64,000 bases of DNA, from positions 225,624 to 289,623 of the forward strand of contig MOEB01000002.1 of assembly GCA_001939945.1 (NCBI GenBank), read 5' to 3'. Positions 29,131 to 39,618 of the stretch are shown in pieces; the stretch's first letter is position 1; each line of letters opens with the position of its first letter. The notes beneath the pieces were generated by a model. That model worked only from the letters and a program-made list of their open reading frames with translations, was not told the DNA's origin and did not search any database. This DNA is from Aerophototrophica crusticola. Its GTDB lineage: Bacteria > Pseudomonadota > Alphaproteobacteria > Azospirillales > Azospirillaceae. Both the position numbers and the translations under genes were made by a program.

Positions 29131-29349
29131 TCAGAGTGCCAGAACTGTGTAAGCCAGCATCCCGACCAGGGTCAGGATGATCCCCAATCGTATGACCCGG
29201 CGGACCTGCTTGGCCATCGGGACCGGGTTGTCATTGGCAACCTCGCCCGGGCGGCGCCAGAAAAGGGCAGACGCCGGGCCATAGGAAAGCGATGGGGCGG
29301 GCCCGTGCGGCCCGCCCCCTGTGTGGTTGGTATGCCTCTGCTCAGCCAC
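29131..29349 (-). CDS. Small membrane protein coupled to gltA
   Basis: A 72-residue protein with a polar, Pro/Gly-rich N-terminal part containing [12 protein letters not shown] and one hydrophobic helix at the C terminus (residues ~54-72, [18 protein letters not shown]). I do not recognise a family. GTG 29349 overlaps the gltA stop by 8 bases (GTGGCTGA), the same overlap style as lolC/lolE and lpxD/fabZ in this window, which supports it being translated. It sits between gltA and the lpxB end. Confidence 0.6.
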   Translation of the reverse strand: MAEQRHTNHTGGGPHGPAPSLSYGPASALFWRRPGEVANDNPVPMAKQVRRVIRLGIILTLVGMLAYTVLAL

Positions 29350-30658
29350 GCTCGTTCAGCGGGCGATAGTCGCGCCGCGTCGCACCGGTATAGAGCTGGC
29401 GGGGACGACCGATCTTCTGGACCGGATCCTCGATCATCTCCTTCCACTGGCTGATCCAGCCCACGGTGCGGGCCAGGGCGAACAGCACGGTGAACATGCT
29501 GGTGGGGAAGCCGATGGCCTTCAGGATGATGCCCGAATAGAAGTCCACGTTCGGGTAGAGCTTCTTCTCGACGAAATACTCGTCCTGCAGGGCGATCCGC
29601 TCCAGCTCCACCGCGATGTCCAGCAGCGGGTCGTCCTTGATCCCCAACTCGGCCAGCACCTCGCTGCAGGTCTGGCGCATGACCTTCGCCCGCGGGTCGA
29701 AGTTCTTGTAGACCCGGTGGCCGAAGCCCATCAGGCGGAAGCTGTCGTTCTTGTCCTTGGCGCGCTTCACGAACTCCGGGATGCGGTCCTTGTGGCCGAT
29801 CTCGGTCAGCATCTTCAGCACGGCCTCGTTGGCGCCGCCATGGGCGGGACCCCAGAGGGACGCGATACCGGCCGCGATGCAGGCGAACGGGTTGGCGCCG
29901 GAGGAGCCCGCCAGGCGCACCGTGGAGGTGGAGGCGTTCTGCTCATGGTCGGCATGCAGGATGAAGATCCGGTCCATCGCCTTGGCAATGACCGGGTTCA
30001 CCTTGTAAGGCTCACACGGGACCGCGAAGGTCATGTGCAGGAAGTTCTCGGCGTAGCCCAGGTCGTTGCGCGGGTACACGAAGGGCTGGCCGACCGAGTA
30101 CTTGTAGGCCATGGCGGCGATGGTCGGCACCTTGGCGATCAGCCGATGGGACGCCACCATCCGCTGGTGCGGGTCATTGATGTCCGTGCTGTCATGATAG
30201 AAGGCCGACAGGGCACCGACCACGCCGCACATGATGGCCATTGGGTGGGCGTCGCGGCGGAAACCGCGGAAGAAGTTCGCCAGCTGCTCATGCACCATGG
30301 TGTGGCGCGTGATGGTCTGCTCGAACTTGGCCTTCTCCGCGGGGCTGGGCAGCTCACCGTTCAGCAGCAGGTAGCAGACCTCCAGGAAGTCGCTCTGTTC
30401 GGCCAGCTGCTCGATGGGGTAGCCGCGATGCAGGAGGATGCCCTCGTCACCGTCGATATAGGTGATCTTCGACTCGCAGCTTGCCGTGGACGTGAAGCCC
30501 GGGTCGTAGGTGAAGCAGCCCGTCTCTGCATAGAGCTTGCGGATGTCCATGACGGCCGGCCCGGTGGAGCCGTGCTGGATCGGCAGGGTGAAGGTCTTGC
30601 CGGTTCGGTTGTCGGTCAGGGTCACCGTGTCAGCGGGGTTTGCCGTCGTCTGGCTCAT
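29342..30658 (-). CDS. gltA: Citrate synthase
   Basis: A 438-residue type II (hexameric) citrate synthase, condensing oxaloacetate and acetyl-CoA at the entry to the TCA cycle. The catalytic residues are in [11 protein letters not shown] (His), [15 protein letters not shown] (His) and YPNVDFYSG (Asp). The small N-terminal beta domain seen in Gram-negative forms is present ([17 protein letters not shown]). Its stop overlaps the downstream small membrane gene. gltX lies 109 bases upstream on the same strand. Confidence 0.99.
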   Translation of the reverse strand: MSQTTANPADTVTLTDNRTGKTFTLPIQHGSTGPAVMDIRKLYAETGCFTYDPGFTSTASCESKITYIDGDEGILLHRGYPIEQLAEQSDFLEVCYLLLNGELPSPAEKAKFEQTITRHTMVHEQLANFFRGFRRDAHPMAIMCGVVGALSAFYHDSTDINDPHQRMVASHRLIAKVPTIAAMAYKYSVGQPFVYPRNDLGYAENFLHMTFAVPCEPYKVNPVIAKAMDRIFILHADHEQNASTSTVRLAGSSGANPFACIAAGIASLWGPAHGGANEAVLKMLTEIGHKDRIPEFVKRAKDKNDSFRLMGFGHRVYKNFDPRAKVMRQTCSEVLAELGIKDDPLLDIAVELERIALQDEYFVEKKLYPNVDFYSGIILKAIGFPTSMFTVLFALARTVGWISQWKEMIEDPVQKIGRPRQLYTGATRRDYRPLNERG

Positions 30659-30767
30659 GTCGGCACGTCCTCAAGCATCGGGTCGCGGGGCCGGGCCCCA
30701 GGGGGTTCTTCAAAAGCGGGCGGAGTGTAGTGCTGCGTCGCACCGTTGGCAACGCAGCTGCACCATT

Positions 30768-32174
30768 TTAAGGACCGTTCTTGACATCTTCCATGCGCGA
30801 CAATGTCTCGTCCTTTCCAAGGATTTCCGCGACCTCGAAGATCGGCGGGGAGACTGTGCTGCCGGTAAGCGCCGCGCGAAGCGGCTGGGCCACCTTGCCC
30901 AGCTTCAACCCGCCCGCCTCGGCGAAGTCGCGCACCACCTGCTCCACGGCTGCGGCGGTCCAATCGTTCAGGCCAGCAAACTTCTCCGCCAGGGTGGCGA
31001 GCTGGCCCCGGGCCTCGGCGTTGAGCTGGGCGGCGGCCTTTTCGTCCAGCGGCAGGGGCCGGGCGCGGAACAGGAACAGGGCCCCGTCGGCCAGCTCCAC
31101 CAGGGTCTTCACCCGCGGCTTGAAGCCAGGGATGGAGCGCAGGAACCGGTCCCTCTCCGCCTCAATCAGCGCGCGGCCCAGCTTCTGCTCCACAAAGGGC
31201 GTGGTCAGGGCCACCAGCCGGGTGTCCTCCGCCTCTCGGATATAGTGGGCGTTCAGGTTCTCCATCTTCGCGAAATCAAGTCGCGACGGCGAGCGGCCGA
31301 TGCCCTCAAGGTTGAACCACTCGATGGCCTGGGCGGTGCTGATGATCTCGTCATCGCCATGTCCCCAGCCCAGCCGAAGCAGGTAGTTGCGCATGGTCTC
31401 CGGCAGGAAACCCATGTCGCGGTAGGCGTCGATCGCCAGTGCCCCGTGGCGCTTGGACAGCTTGGCCCCGTCCGGCCCGTGGATCAGGGGGACGTGCGCG
31501 AACTCCGGCGGGGTCCAGCCCATGGCGTGGTAGATCTGGAGCTGCCGGAAGGTGTTGGTCAAATGGTCGTCGCCGCGGATCACATGGGTCACACCCATGT
31601 CATGGTCGTCCACCACCACCGCCAGCAGATAGGTGGGCGTGCCGTCGGAGCGCAGCAGGATCATGTCGTCCAACTGGGTGTTCTGCACGGTCACGGTGCC
31701 CTGGACCTTGTCATGGACCACCGTCTCCCCCGCCTGGGGCGCTTTCAACCGGATCACCGGCTTGGTCCCTGCCGGAGCCTCGGATGGGTGGCGGTCGCGC
31801 CAGCGGCCGTCATAGCGGGTGGGCAAGCCCTTCGCCTTCTGCTCCTCGCGTAGCGCCTCCAGCTCTTCCGGCGTCGCGTAGCAGTAATAGGCGTGGCCGT
31901 TGGCCAGCATCTCCCGCGCCACCTCGGCATGGCGGTCCTTGCGTTCGAACTGGCTGACGGCCTCGCCGTCCCAGTTCAGCTCCAGCCAGCTCAAGCCGTC
32001 CAGCAGGGCGTCCACCGCGGCCTGGGTGGAGCGGGCGCGGTCCGTGTCCTCAATCCGCAACAGGAACTTGCCGCCATGGCGCTTGGCGAACAGCCAGTTG
32101 AACAAGGCCGTTCGGCCACCGCCGATATGGAGATAGCCGGTGGGCGAGGGCGCGAAGCGGGTGACCACGGTCAT
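30768..32174 (-). CDS. gltX: Glutamyl-tRNA synthetase
   Basis: A 468-residue class I synthetase. The HIGH-type motif is [16 protein letters not shown] near the N terminus, and KLSKRHG is the KMSKS loop. The C-terminal helical anticodon-binding domain follows. ATG 32174 was chosen because the family starts at [11 protein letters not shown]; the frame is open upstream but runs through the promoter region shared with comEC. The gene is divergent from comEC with 71 bases between starts and is followed by gltA. Confidence 0.98.
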   Translation of the reverse strand: MTVVTRFAPSPTGYLHIGGGRTALFNWLFAKRHGGKFLLRIEDTDRARSTQAAVDALLDGLSWLELNWDGEAVSQFERKDRHAEVAREMLANGHAYYCYATPEELEALREEQKAKGLPTRYDGRWRDRHPSEAPAGTKPVIRLKAPQAGETVVHDKVQGTVTVQNTQLDDMILLRSDGTPTYLLAVVVDDHDMGVTHVIRGDDHLTNTFRQLQIYHAMGWTPPEFAHVPLIHGPDGAKLSKRHGALAIDAYRDMGFLPETMRNYLLRLGWGHGDDEIISTAQAIEWFNLEGIGRSPSRLDFAKMENLNAHYIREAEDTRLVALTTPFVEQKLGRALIEAERDRFLRSIPGFKPRVKTLVELADGALFLFRARPLPLDEKAAAQLNAEARGQLATLAEKFAGLNDWTAAAVEQVVRDFAEAGGLKLGKVAQPLRAALTGSTVSPPIFEVAEILGKDETLSRMEDVKNGP

Positions 32175-32245
32175 GGCTGACACAATCTTGTCGTTAGGTG
32201 ATAGCGTGTGCGGAGGCTGGTTTAGCACAGCGGAAGCCCTCGTGC

Positions 32246-34381
32246 ATGACCCAGGTGACGCGCTCGCACGCCCATAGGCCCCGCCTCCCGGACTGGGCGG
32301 ACCCGATTCTGTTCCGGCTGCGTGATACCGGCGCCCGACTGGCGGACACACTGGCGCGGGAGCGTCAGCGCTGGGCCCTGTGGTTGCCGGTCATGCTCGG
32401 GGTCGGGATCGGCGCCTATTTCAGCCTGCCGGTAGAGCCGCCAGCCTGGTCAGGCCTTGTCCTATTGGTTGCGGCGATCGGGGCGGCATGGGCGGCCGAT
32501 GGTTGGGGTCGGTTGGCCGCCGGGGCCCTGCTGGCCTGCGCCCTCGGCTTCACCAGTGCCCAGGTGCGGAGTTGGTCGGTGGCGGCACCGGTGCTCAAGG
32601 GGCAATTGGAAGCTTCCGGCATCGAAGGCCGCGTGGTGGATGTGGAGCGCCTGGACGAGGGGGCGCGTGTCCTCCTGGATGAGCTTTCCGTCCCTGGACT
32701 GGCACGGGAAGCGACACCGGGCCGGGCCCGCGTCCGGCTTCGGGCGGGTGACGTGTTGCCGAGCCCGGGCCAGCGCATCCGGGTCTTCGCCGTCCTGCAA
32801 CCGCCGCCGGCGCCGGTTGAGCCCGGCGGCTACGATTTCCGTCGGCACGCATATTTCTTGGGGATCGGTGCCGTCGGCTTCGCCCTGGGCCATGTGGAGC
32901 CCCGGCCCGGCCCGCAGCTGACCTGGACCGGGCGGTTCGGCGCCTTTCTGGAGGGGGCGCGCCTGGGTATTGCCGACCGGGTGGGGATGCGGCTGGAGGG
33001 GGCGGAAGCCGCGGTGACGACGGCCCTGTTGACGGGTGAACAAGGGGCGATCCCCCCCGACGATCTGGTCGCCATGCGCGAGTCGGGGCTTCAGCACCTT
33101 TTGTCCATCTCCGGCCTGCATATCGGGCTTGTGGCCGGCTTGGTGTTTCTAAGCCTTCGGGCGCTGCTGGCCCTGGCCGAGCCCGTCGCCCTCCGCTTCC
33201 CCATCAAGAAATGGGCGGCCGTGGCGGCGCTGTTGGCGGTGCTGGCCTACATGACCCTGGTGGGCGCGGCCGTGCCGACACTGCGCTCCGTCCTGATGAC
33301 CGGCGTCATGTTGCTGGCCGTCTTGGCGGATCGAAACCCGTTCTCCATGCGGGTCGTGGCCTTGGCCGCGGCGGCAGTACTGCTTTTCCAGCCGGACGCC
33401 ATGCTGGGGCCGAGTTTCCAGATGTCATTCGGGGCCGTTGTTGCCCTGATCGCCGCCTATGAATGGGCCCAGCCGCGCATGGCCGCATGGCGGATGGGCG
33501 CCGGCCCGCTGCGGAAGGCGATGCTCTATGTCTTCGGCGTGTGCCTGACGTCCTTGGTGGCAGGCACGGCAACCATGCCCTTCGCCCTTTACCATTTCCA
33601 GCAGGTGGCCAACTACGGCTTGCTGGCAAACCTTTTGGCGGTGCCGGTGACCAGCTTCTGGGTGATGCCCTGCGGCCTGCTGGCATATCTGCTCATGCCA
33701 CTCGGGCTCGAGGGCTGGGCCGTGGAAGGGATGGGGTGGGGTATCCGCTTCATTCTCTGGACGGCCCATGCCGTGGCGGCCTTGCCGGGAGCGGTGCTGA
33801 CGGTGCCTGCGGTGCCCGTCTGGGCCTTGGCATCGGTGACGTTCGGTGGGCTTTGGCTGATGATCTGGTTGCGTCCCTGGCGCATGGCGGGGTTGGCAGG
33901 GATCGCCCTGTTCGTCCTGGCGATCCCGCTCTCCCCAAAGCCGGACCTGCGCATCAACGACTCCGGAAGCCTCGTCGGGCTTCGGATGCCCGATGGTGGG
34001 CTGCTGCTCTCCAGTAGCCGCTCCGGCCGGTTCGAGGCGGCGGAGTGGCAGCAACGGGATGGCCTGGAGGGAGAGCCGAAGGCTTGGCCCAAGGCAGGGA
34101 CATCAGACGGGGTCGTTCGTTGCGACAGCCTTGGATGCCAATATCGCCGGAACGGCAAAGTCATCGCGCTGGTGTGGCGTCCCGAGGCGCTGATGGAGGA
34201 TTGCCGCCGCGCCGACCTTGTCATCGCGCCAAAGCTGGAAGCGCGGCAGTGTCCGGCCCCCCTTGTGATTGACGCCCTGGATCTCGCCCGGCGTGGCGCC
34301 CATGCTTTGTCCATCGGTGAGGACGGCCGGGTGACCCTGGAATCAGTACGGCCGCACCCGGGGGCGCGGCCGTGGAACTGA
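32246..34381 (+). CDS. comEC: ComEC/Rec2-family membrane protein
   Basis: A ~711-residue polytopic membrane protein. It has N-terminal helices with an OB-like soluble domain ([23 protein letters not shown]) and the Competence domain with its signature [18 protein letters not shown]. The extracytoplasmic C-terminal region has no HxHxDH motif, so the metallo-beta-lactamase domain of Bacillus ComEC is absent or degenerate. It would form the inner-membrane channel for single-stranded DNA uptake; competence in this organism is not shown. It is convergent with lexA, 19 bases between stops. Confidence 0.9.
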   Translation: MTQVTRSHAHRPRLPDWADPILFRLRDTGARLADTLARERQRWALWLPVMLGVGIGAYFSLPVEPPAWSGLVLLVAAIGAAWAADGWGRLAAGALLACALGFTSAQVRSWSVAAPVLKGQLEASGIEGRVVDVERLDEGARVLLDELSVPGLAREATPGRARVRLRAGDVLPSPGQRIRVFAVLQPPPAPVEPGGYDFRRHAYFLGIGAVGFALGHVEPRPGPQLTWTGRFGAFLEGARLGIADRVGMRLEGAEAAVTTALLTGEQGAIPPDDLVAMRESGLQHLLSISGLHIGLVAGLVFLSLRALLALAEPVALRFPIKKWAAVAALLAVLAYMTLVGAAVPTLRSVLMTGVMLLAVLADRNPFSMRVVALAAAAVLLFQPDAMLGPSFQMSFGAVVALIAAYEWAQPRMAAWRMGAGPLRKAMLYVFGVCLTSLVAGTATMPFALYHFQQVANYGLLANLLAVPVTSFWVMPCGLLAYLLMPLGLEGWAVEGMGWGIRFILWTAHAVAALPGAVLTVPAVPVWALASVTFGGLWLMIWLRPWRMAGLAGIALFVLAIPLSPKPDLRINDSGSLVGLRMPDGGLLLSSSRSGRFEAAEWQQRDGLEGEPKAWPKAGTSDGVVRCDSLGCQYRRNGKVIALVWRPEALMEDCRRADLVIAPKLEARQCPAPLVIDALDLARRGAHALSIGEDGRVTLESVRPHPGARPWN

Positions 34382-34400
34382 GGGAACGTGGGGCAGGGGA

Positions 34401-35126
34401 TCAGTGGTAGCGGCGCAGCAGGCCCACCAGCTTGCCCTGGACGCGGACCCGGTCGGCGCCGAACACCCGCGTCTCATAGTTCGGGTTGCAGGGCTCCAGC
34501 GCGATGGAGTTGCCCTTGCGGCGCAGGCGCTTCAGGGTGACCTCCGCCTCATCCACCAGGGCGACGATGATGGTGCCGTTGTCGGCCCCGTCGCAGCGTT
34601 GGATGATTACGGTGTCGCCGTCCAGGATGCCGGCCTCCACCATGCTGTCGCCGGCCACTTCCAGGGCATAGTGCTCCCCGCCGCCCAGCATGCTGGCGGG
34701 AATCTCGATGCTGCTGCTGTTGTCGCGCATGGCCTCGATGGGCAAGCCCGCGGCGATGCGGCCATAGAGGGGCAGGGACACCGCCTCCGTATCACCCTTG
34801 GCCTCCCGGCCGGTGAGGTTGGCGCGGAAGTTGCCGGCGATCACGTTGGGCCGGAAGCGCGGGGAGGTCGCCGGCTCTGCCACCTTGGGCGTCACCACCC
34901 CGGGGCTCAACTGCTCCGGCAGGCGCACCACCTCCAGCGCGCGGGCACGGTGGGCGAGGCGGCGGATGAAGCCCCGCTCCTCCAGCCCGGTGATCAGACG
35001 ATGGATGCCGGATTTGGACTTCAGGCCCAACGCGTCCTTCATCTCATCGAAAGAGGGGGACACGCCGCCGTCCTTCAGGCGCGTGTTGATGAAGAGCAGC
35101 AGTTCCTGTTGCTTGCGCGTGAGCAT
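34401..35126 (-). CDS. lexA: LexA repressor
   Basis: A 241-residue SOS repressor. A winged HTH occupies residues ~1-65 ([22 protein letters not shown]). The self-cleavage site is Ala126-Gly127 in GRIAAGLP, with catalytic Ser161 (GDSMVEAG) and Lys199 (TLKRLRRKG). A linker of ~55 residues is longer than in E. coli LexA, as in other alphaproteobacteria. ATG 35126 has an AGGGGG ribosome-binding site. Two LexA boxes and a sigma-70 promoter lie upstream, so it represses itself. Confidence 0.98.
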   Translation of the reverse strand: MLTRKQQELLLFINTRLKDGGVSPSFDEMKDALGLKSKSGIHRLITGLEERGFIRRLAHRARALEVVRLPEQLSPGVVTPKVAEPATSPRFRPNVIAGNFRANLTGREAKGDTEAVSLPLYGRIAAGLPIEAMRDNSSSIEIPASMLGGGEHYALEVAGDSMVEAGILDGDTVIIQRCDGADNGTIIVALVDEAEVTLKRLRRKGNSIALEPCNPNYETRVFGADRVRVQGKLVGLLRRYH

Positions 35127-35165
35127 ATCGCCCCCTGGTGTCGTACCCCGACTTATCTGTCCCAC

Positions 35166-35193
35166 AAGATATAGAACAATCCCGGAACGTCAA
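35166..35193 (-). promoter_or_regulatory. lexA promoter
   Basis: On the minus strand TTGACG (35193-35188) and TATCTT (35171-35166) are 16 bases apart, which puts the transcription start near 35160 and gives a ~35-base leader. The spacer is filled by one LexA box, and a second box lies just upstream of the -35 element, so bound LexA would block RNA polymerase. Confidence 0.75.
35174..35188 (-). promoter_or_regulatory. LexA box 1 (alphaproteobacterial GTTC-N7-GTTC)
   Basis: Plus strand GAAC (35174-35177), seven bases, GAAC (35185-35188); read on the minus strand this is GTTC-N7-GTTC, the established alphaproteobacterial SOS operator. It occupies the -35/-10 spacer of the lexA promoter. Confidence 0.9.
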
Positions 35194-35199
35194 GCATAT

Positions 35200-35214
35200 G
35201 TTCTAGGTGTGTTC
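35200..35214 (+). promoter_or_regulatory. LexA box 2
   Basis: GTTC (35200-35203), TAGGTGT, GTTC (35211-35214): a perfect GTTC-N7-GTTC direct repeat. It is in opposite orientation to box 1 and 11 bases away, just upstream of the lexA -35 element. Confidence 0.88.
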
Positions 35215-35306
35215 ACGATTTGCGTCAAGGTATGACGGGGAATTACGTCGAAGTCGTGACAAAGACGATTCGGTGCGGCAGCTGGTCCTATGACCTGAGA
35301 CTCGGA

Positions 35307-36506
35307 TCAGACGTCGTCCAGGGGCAGGACTTCCACAACCGTCCCGGCAGGGGCAGCGGGCGCGTGGCGCGCGCGGAGGACCAGCCCGTCCGCCCAGGCG
35401 AGGCGGCTCAGCATGCCGCTGTCCTGCTTGGGGAAGGGGGTGGCGACGGGCATGCCGTCGGGGCCTGGGGCGAGGGTGGCCCGCAAATAGTCCTCCCGCC
35501 CGTCATTGGCCGGTAGGTCCGTGCCCGCCACGGCGCGGATGAAGCGCGGCTCGGCCTGGAGTCCCAGCAGGGCCAGCAGCAGGGGCCGCAGGAACAGCAG
35601 GGCGCAGACCAGGGAAGAGACGGGGTTGCCCGGCAGCCCCAGCACCGGCATGCCGTCCAGCCGGCCGAACATCAGCGGCTTGCCCGGGCGCATGGCGATC
35701 TTCCAGAAACCCAGGTCCAGGCCCCGGTCGCCCAGGACCTTGCGCACCAGATCATGCTCCCCCACCGACGCGCCGCCGCAGGTGACCAGCAGGTCGGCCC
35801 CGCGGGCACCGTCCAGGGCCTGGGACAGGGCGGTGGCCTCGTCCCTAGCGATGCCCAGGTCCAGCGGCTCCCCGCCCAGGGTCTTCACCAGGGCGGCGAT
35901 GGCCAGGGCGTTGGAGCTGACGATCTGGCCGGGGGCGAGGGTATCGCCGGGCATGACGATCTCATCCCCCGTCGCCAGGATGGCGACCCGCGGCCGGCGG
36001 CGCACCTTCAGCCAGGGCACGTTCATGGCCGCCGCCAGGGACAGGTCCCGCACCCCCAACCGCCGCCCGGCCTTAAAACCGACGACACCGGCGGCGAAAT
36101 CCTGCCCCGCCGGCCGGACCCAGCGGCCCGGGCCGGACCCGTCCTTGACCCGGACGGACTCGCCCAGATCGTCGCAATCCTCCTGCACCACCACCGTGTC
36201 GGCCCCGTCCGGCAGGGCGCCGCCGGTGAAGATGCGCACGGCGTCCCCCGGCCCCAGGGTCCCGGGGAAGGGCTGGCCCGCCGGGGCGCTGCCGATGCGG
36301 CGAAGCTCCACGGGCAGGGCCTGGATATCCGCCGTCCGCACCGCCCAGCCGTCCATGGCGGACACCGCCAGCGGCGGGTGGGTCAGCCGCGCCGCCACAT
36401 CCTCCGCCAACACCCGCCCCAGTGCCTCCGTCAGCGCCACCTGCTCCGCCGGGAGCGGTACTACCCCGGCCAGGATGCGGGCGCGGGCCTCGGCGACGGG
36501 AATCAT
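35307..36506 (-). CDS. moeA: Molybdopterin molybdotransferase MoeA
   Basis: A 399-residue enzyme that inserts molybdate into adenylated molybdopterin. Domain order is normal: VAEARARILAG at the N terminus, the MDGWAVR segment, the central MogA-like domain with LATGDEIV and TCGGASVGEHDLVR, and a C-terminal beta domain with GLPGNPVSSLV. ATG 36506 overlaps the stop of the AT-rich gene upstream (ATGA). It is normally preceded directly by moaC; here one extra gene intervenes. Confidence 0.96.
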   Translation of the reverse strand: MIPVAEARARILAGVVPLPAEQVALTEALGRVLAEDVAARLTHPPLAVSAMDGWAVRTADIQALPVELRRIGSAPAGQPFPGTLGPGDAVRIFTGGALPDGADTVVVQEDCDDLGESVRVKDGSGPGRWVRPAGQDFAAGVVGFKAGRRLGVRDLSLAAAMNVPWLKVRRRPRVAILATGDEIVMPGDTLAPGQIVSSNALAIAALVKTLGGEPLDLGIARDEATALSQALDGARGADLLVTCGGASVGEHDLVRKVLGDRGLDLGFWKIAMRPGKPLMFGRLDGMPVLGLPGNPVSSLVCALLFLRPLLLALLGLQAEPRFIRAVAGTDLPANDGREDYLRATLAPGPDGMPVATPFPKQDSGMLSRLAWADGLVLRARHAPAAPAGTVVEVLPLDDV

Positions 36507-37267
36507 AAGGGCGGCTCCACCGCATCGATCAGTCCAAGAAGAAACTTGGCTTCACTTTCCGTGATGTTTTCAAGGGCTCTGTCATCATAGCCACAACTCA
36601 AGGGCGAAATGGAGTAGTTCTTGAATATGAAACGGAACAAGCGATGGAACTTATTCGAAAGGTAAATTGGATATACAATCGATCTCAAGTTTTCCTTCTG
36701 GCCATCTTTATAAACGTATATTTCTCTGTATGCGGATGCTTCCATTTGAGTCAAATTTGTTTCGACATTTATATATGTAAAATCTGGCACAGAGCCATAC
36801 ATTTTGCTTATAATTGGACAATCAAATTCTCTTGCCATCAATCCAGCATCCAGCATTGCCTGCACTAGGCCATTGATTGGCATGTAAGATACCAAAAATT
36901 CTTCCAGTTGTTTGGAGCAAGATTTATTTGTTTGGGAAAAATCTATTACAATTGCAAAACTTTCTTCCGGAATTGATTCAAGGTTCAATCGCACTAGTAC
37001 AATGTGAGTGAACTTTTTGCTATCGCGAGCGGCAATCAAAGCTTGAGTCAGTAATGTCCTACCCGGCCCGTAATTCCCAAGTGAATCCAATTTCATCATC
37101 AAAGCTGACGCATTTGGTTGCCCATTGTTCACTGTTACGGCCAATGGAATGCATTCACGGTTTAGGAAAATACTGTTGAAATACAGCAGCAGTGGAAGCA
37201 GCGACACGCCTGCCAGAAAGCCAGCCCCGGCAAAGAAGACCGCCTTTGGCCACCGCCGCTTGCCCAC
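36503..37267 (-). CDS. AT-rich protein of unknown function with one N-terminal membrane anchor
   Basis: A 254-residue protein I do not recognise. A basic start (GKRRWPK) precedes one hydrophobic helix (residues ~9-32); the remainder is soluble with alternating strands and helices (FTHIVLVRLNL, SFAIVIDFSQ) and four cysteines in the soluble part plus one next to the anchor. Its codons are strikingly AT-rich compared with its neighbours: bases 36601-36660 have 24 G/C of 60. It starts at GTG with GGAG seven bases upstream, 12 bases after moaC, and its stop overlaps the moeA start as ATGA. It therefore looks horizontally acquired yet fully integrated in the operon. Confidence 0.8.
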   Translation of the reverse strand: MGKRRWPKAVFFAGAGFLAGVSLLPLLLYFNSIFLNRECIPLAVTVNNGQPNASALMMKLDSLGNYGPGRTLLTQALIAARDSKKFTHIVLVRLNLESIPEESFAIVIDFSQTNKSCSKQLEEFLVSYMPINGLVQAMLDAGLMAREFDCPIISKMYGSVPDFTYINVETNLTQMEASAYREIYVYKDGQKENLRSIVYPIYLSNKFHRLFRFIFKNYSISPLSCGYDDRALENITESEAKFLLGLIDAVEPPL

Positions 37268-37279
37268 CCCTGGTCTCCA

Positions 37280-37765
37280 TTATTCCGCGGTAAACGTCCC
37301 ACTCTTCCCCCCGGCCTTGTAGGCCAGGCGGATGTCGGAGATGGCCATGGCTTTGTCCACGGCCTTGCACATGTCGTAGATGGTCAGCGCGGCGACGGAA
37401 ACGGCGGTGAGCGCCTCCATCTCCACGCCCGTCCGGCCCTTCAGCTTCACCGTGGCCTCGATGTCCACGGCGTCTCGGGCGGGGTCCAGCGTGAACTCCA
37501 CGGCCACCTTGGACAACAGCAGCGGGTGGCAGAGGGGGATCAGGTCCCAGGTCTTCTTGGCCGCCATGATGCCGGCCAGGCGGGCGACCTGCAGCACGTC
37601 GCCCTTGGCCATCTGCCCGTCGCGGATCAGCGCCAGGGTCTCCGGCTTCATCGTCACGGTGCCGCGGGCGGTGGCGACGCGCTCCGTCTCTTCCTTGGCG
37701 GAAACGTCCACCATGGCCGCGTTGCCCTTGGCGTCGAAATGGGTCAGGCGGTTCTCCTCGCCCAT
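37280..37765 (-). CDS. moaC: Cyclic pyranopterin monophosphate synthase MoaC
   Basis: A 161-residue molybdenum-cofactor enzyme, normal length, forming cPMP with MoaA. Clear family segments are [27 protein letters not shown]-like [23 protein letters not shown] (in parts: [13 protein letters not shown]), [29 protein letters not shown] (in parts: [21 protein letters not shown]) and the terminal GGKSGTF. It follows trpC by 3 bases on the same strand. Confidence 0.98.
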   Translation of the reverse strand: MGEENRLTHFDAKGNAAMVDVSAKEETERVATARGTVTMKPETLALIRDGQMAKGDVLQVARLAGIMAAKKTWDLIPLCHPLLLSKVAVEFTLDPARDAVDIEATVKLKGRTGVEMEALTAVSVAALTIYDMCKAVDKAMAISDIRLAYKAGGKSGTFTAE

Positions 37766-37768
37766 GGC

Positions 37769-38578
37769 TCAGGCCGCGTCGGTCAGGGTGGCGGAAAGCA
37801 GGGCGCGGGTCGCGGCGGTCACGTCCGGCTTGGCCATCAGCGATTCCCCCACCAGGAACCGCCGGGCGCCCACCTTGGCCAGTCGGGACAGGTCGTCCGG
37901 CGAGTGGATGCCGCTCTCCGCCACCAGGGCGCGGCCGGGGGGCACCATGGCGGCCAGGGCCTCCGTCGTGGCCAGGTCCACGGCCAGGGTCTTCAGGTTG
38001 CGGTTGTTCACGCCCAGCAGCCCGCCGGGCAGCCTCAGGGCCCGTTCCATCTCCGGCGCGTCATGCACCTCCACCAGCACGTCCATGCCGTAATGGGTGG
38101 CGGCGTCGTACAGGTCGCGGGCCAGCGCGTCGTCCAGGGCGGCCATGATGATCAGGATGCAGTCGGCGCCCAGGGCCCGGCTCTCCGCCACCTGGTAGGT
38201 GTCCACCATGAAGTCCTTGCGCAGGCAGGGCAGGTCCACGGCGGCCCGGGCGGCCTGGAGGTAACTGTCGTCCCCCTCGAAGTACGGCACGTCCGTCAGC
38301 ACGGACAGGCAAGTGGCCCCGCCCGCCTTGTAGGCCTTGGCCAGGGTGGGCGGGTCGAAGTCGGCGCGGATAACGCCCTTGCTGGGGCTGGCCTTCTTGA
38401 TCTCCGCGATCAGGCCCCAGCGGCCCACCCCCGTCACCAGCTCCAGCGCCCGGGCAAAGCCGCGGGGCGGGCTGGCGGCACGGGCGGCGGCGTCCAGAGA
38501 GGCGAGGGGGCGCACCACCTTGCGGCGGGCCACATGCTCCCGCTTGTCGGCGCAGATGCGGGCCAGGACGTCGGTCAT
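37769..38578 (-). CDS. trpC: Indole-3-glycerol phosphate synthase
   Basis: A 269-residue TIM-barrel enzyme of tryptophan synthesis. The N-terminal [18 protein letters not shown] helix and the active-site segments [38 protein letters not shown] and GVNNRNLKT are all present. It is monofunctional, with no TrpF fusion. The start overlaps the trpD stop by 4 bases (ATGA). Confidence 0.98.
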   Translation of the reverse strand: MTDVLARICADKREHVARRKVVRPLASLDAAARAASPPRGFARALELVTGVGRWGLIAEIKKASPSKGVIRADFDPPTLAKAYKAGGATCLSVLTDVPYFEGDDSYLQAARAAVDLPCLRKDFMVDTYQVAESRALGADCILIIMAALDDALARDLYDAATHYGMDVLVEVHDAPEMERALRLPGGLLGVNNRNLKTLAVDLATTEALAAMVPPGRALVAESGIHSPDDLSRLAKVGARRFLVGESLMAKPDVTAATRALLSATLTDAA

Positions 38579-39615
38579 TCGCTGATTCCCGGGGCGTGGG
38601 TGATGGCGACAAGCTGGTCGAGGGCCTTGGCTGCGGCCCCGCTGGCGATGCTTTCCGCCGCCAGGGCCACGCCTTGCTTGAGGTCCCCCGCCTTGCCGGC
38701 GACGATGAGGGCTGCCGCCGCGTTCAGTAGCACGATGTCCCTGTAGGGCCCCGTCTGCCCGGCCAGCACGGCGCGCAGGGCCACGGAATTGGCCTCCGCG
38801 TCACCGCCGCGAAGGTCGTCGGCGCTCGCGCGGGGCAGGCCGGCATCTTCCGGGGTGATCTCGAAGGACCGAACCGTGCCGTTCTTCAGCTCGGCCACAT
38901 AGCTGGGGCCGGTGGTGGTGATCTCATCAAGCCCGTCGGAGCCGTGGACGACCCAGGCCGCCTCCGACCCCAGCCGGCCCAGCACCTCGGCCAGCGGCTC
39001 CACCCATTGCCGGGCGAAGACGCCCATGAGCTGCCGCTTGGCCCCCGCCGGGTTGGCCAGCGGGCCCATCAGGTTGAAGATGGTGCGGGTGCCCAGCTCC
39101 ACCCGCGTGGGCGCCACGTTGCGCATGGCCGTGTGGTGCCGCGGCGCCATCAGGAAGGCGATGCGAGCCTCCCACAGCGCCTGGCGGACCAGGCCGAAGT
39201 CCGCGTCCAGGTTCAGGCCCAGGGCGCCCAAGACGTCGGCCGCACCCGATTTGCTGCTGATGGCCCGGTTACCGTGCTTGGCTACCGGCACGCCGCACCC
39301 CGCCACCACGAAGGCCACGGCGGTAGAGATGTTGTAAGTCCCGGCTGAATCGCCGCCGGTGCCGCAGGTGTCGATGGTGCCCGGCGGCGCCTCAATCCCG
39401 ATCACCTTGGAGCGCAAGGTGCGGGCGGCACCGGTGATCTCCGCCACCGTCTCCCCACGCACCCGCAGGGCCATCAGGAAACCGCCCATCTGGGACGGGG
39501 TGGCGTTGCCGGACATGATGATGCCGAAGGCGTCCTCCGCCTCCCGCTCGGACAGGCTGGCCCCCGTGGCGACTTTCGCCAGCAGGGCCTTCATGTCGCC
39601 GATGTCGCCGGACAT
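38575..39615 (-). CDS. trpD: Anthranilate phosphoribosyltransferase
   Basis: A 346-residue enzyme joining anthranilate to PRPP. The PRPP-binding signature [17 protein letters not shown] is complete, followed by [21 protein letters not shown] and [13 protein letters not shown]. It is a stand-alone TrpD, not fused to the TrpG glutaminase, which is encoded separately 3 bases upstream. Confidence 0.98.
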   Translation of the reverse strand: MSGDIGDMKALLAKVATGASLSEREAEDAFGIIMSGNATPSQMGGFLMALRVRGETVAEITGAARTLRSKVIGIEAPPGTIDTCGTGGDSAGTYNISTAVAFVVAGCGVPVAKHGNRAISSKSGAADVLGALGLNLDADFGLVRQALWEARIAFLMAPRHHTAMRNVAPTRVELGTRTIFNLMGPLANPAGAKRQLMGVFARQWVEPLAEVLGRLGSEAAWVVHGSDGLDEITTTGPSYVAELKNGTVRSFEITPEDAGLPRASADDLRGGDAEANSVALRAVLAGQTGPYRDIVLLNAAAALIVAGKAGDLKQGVALAAESIASGAAAKALDQLVAITHAPGISE

Positions 39616-39618
39616 GGC

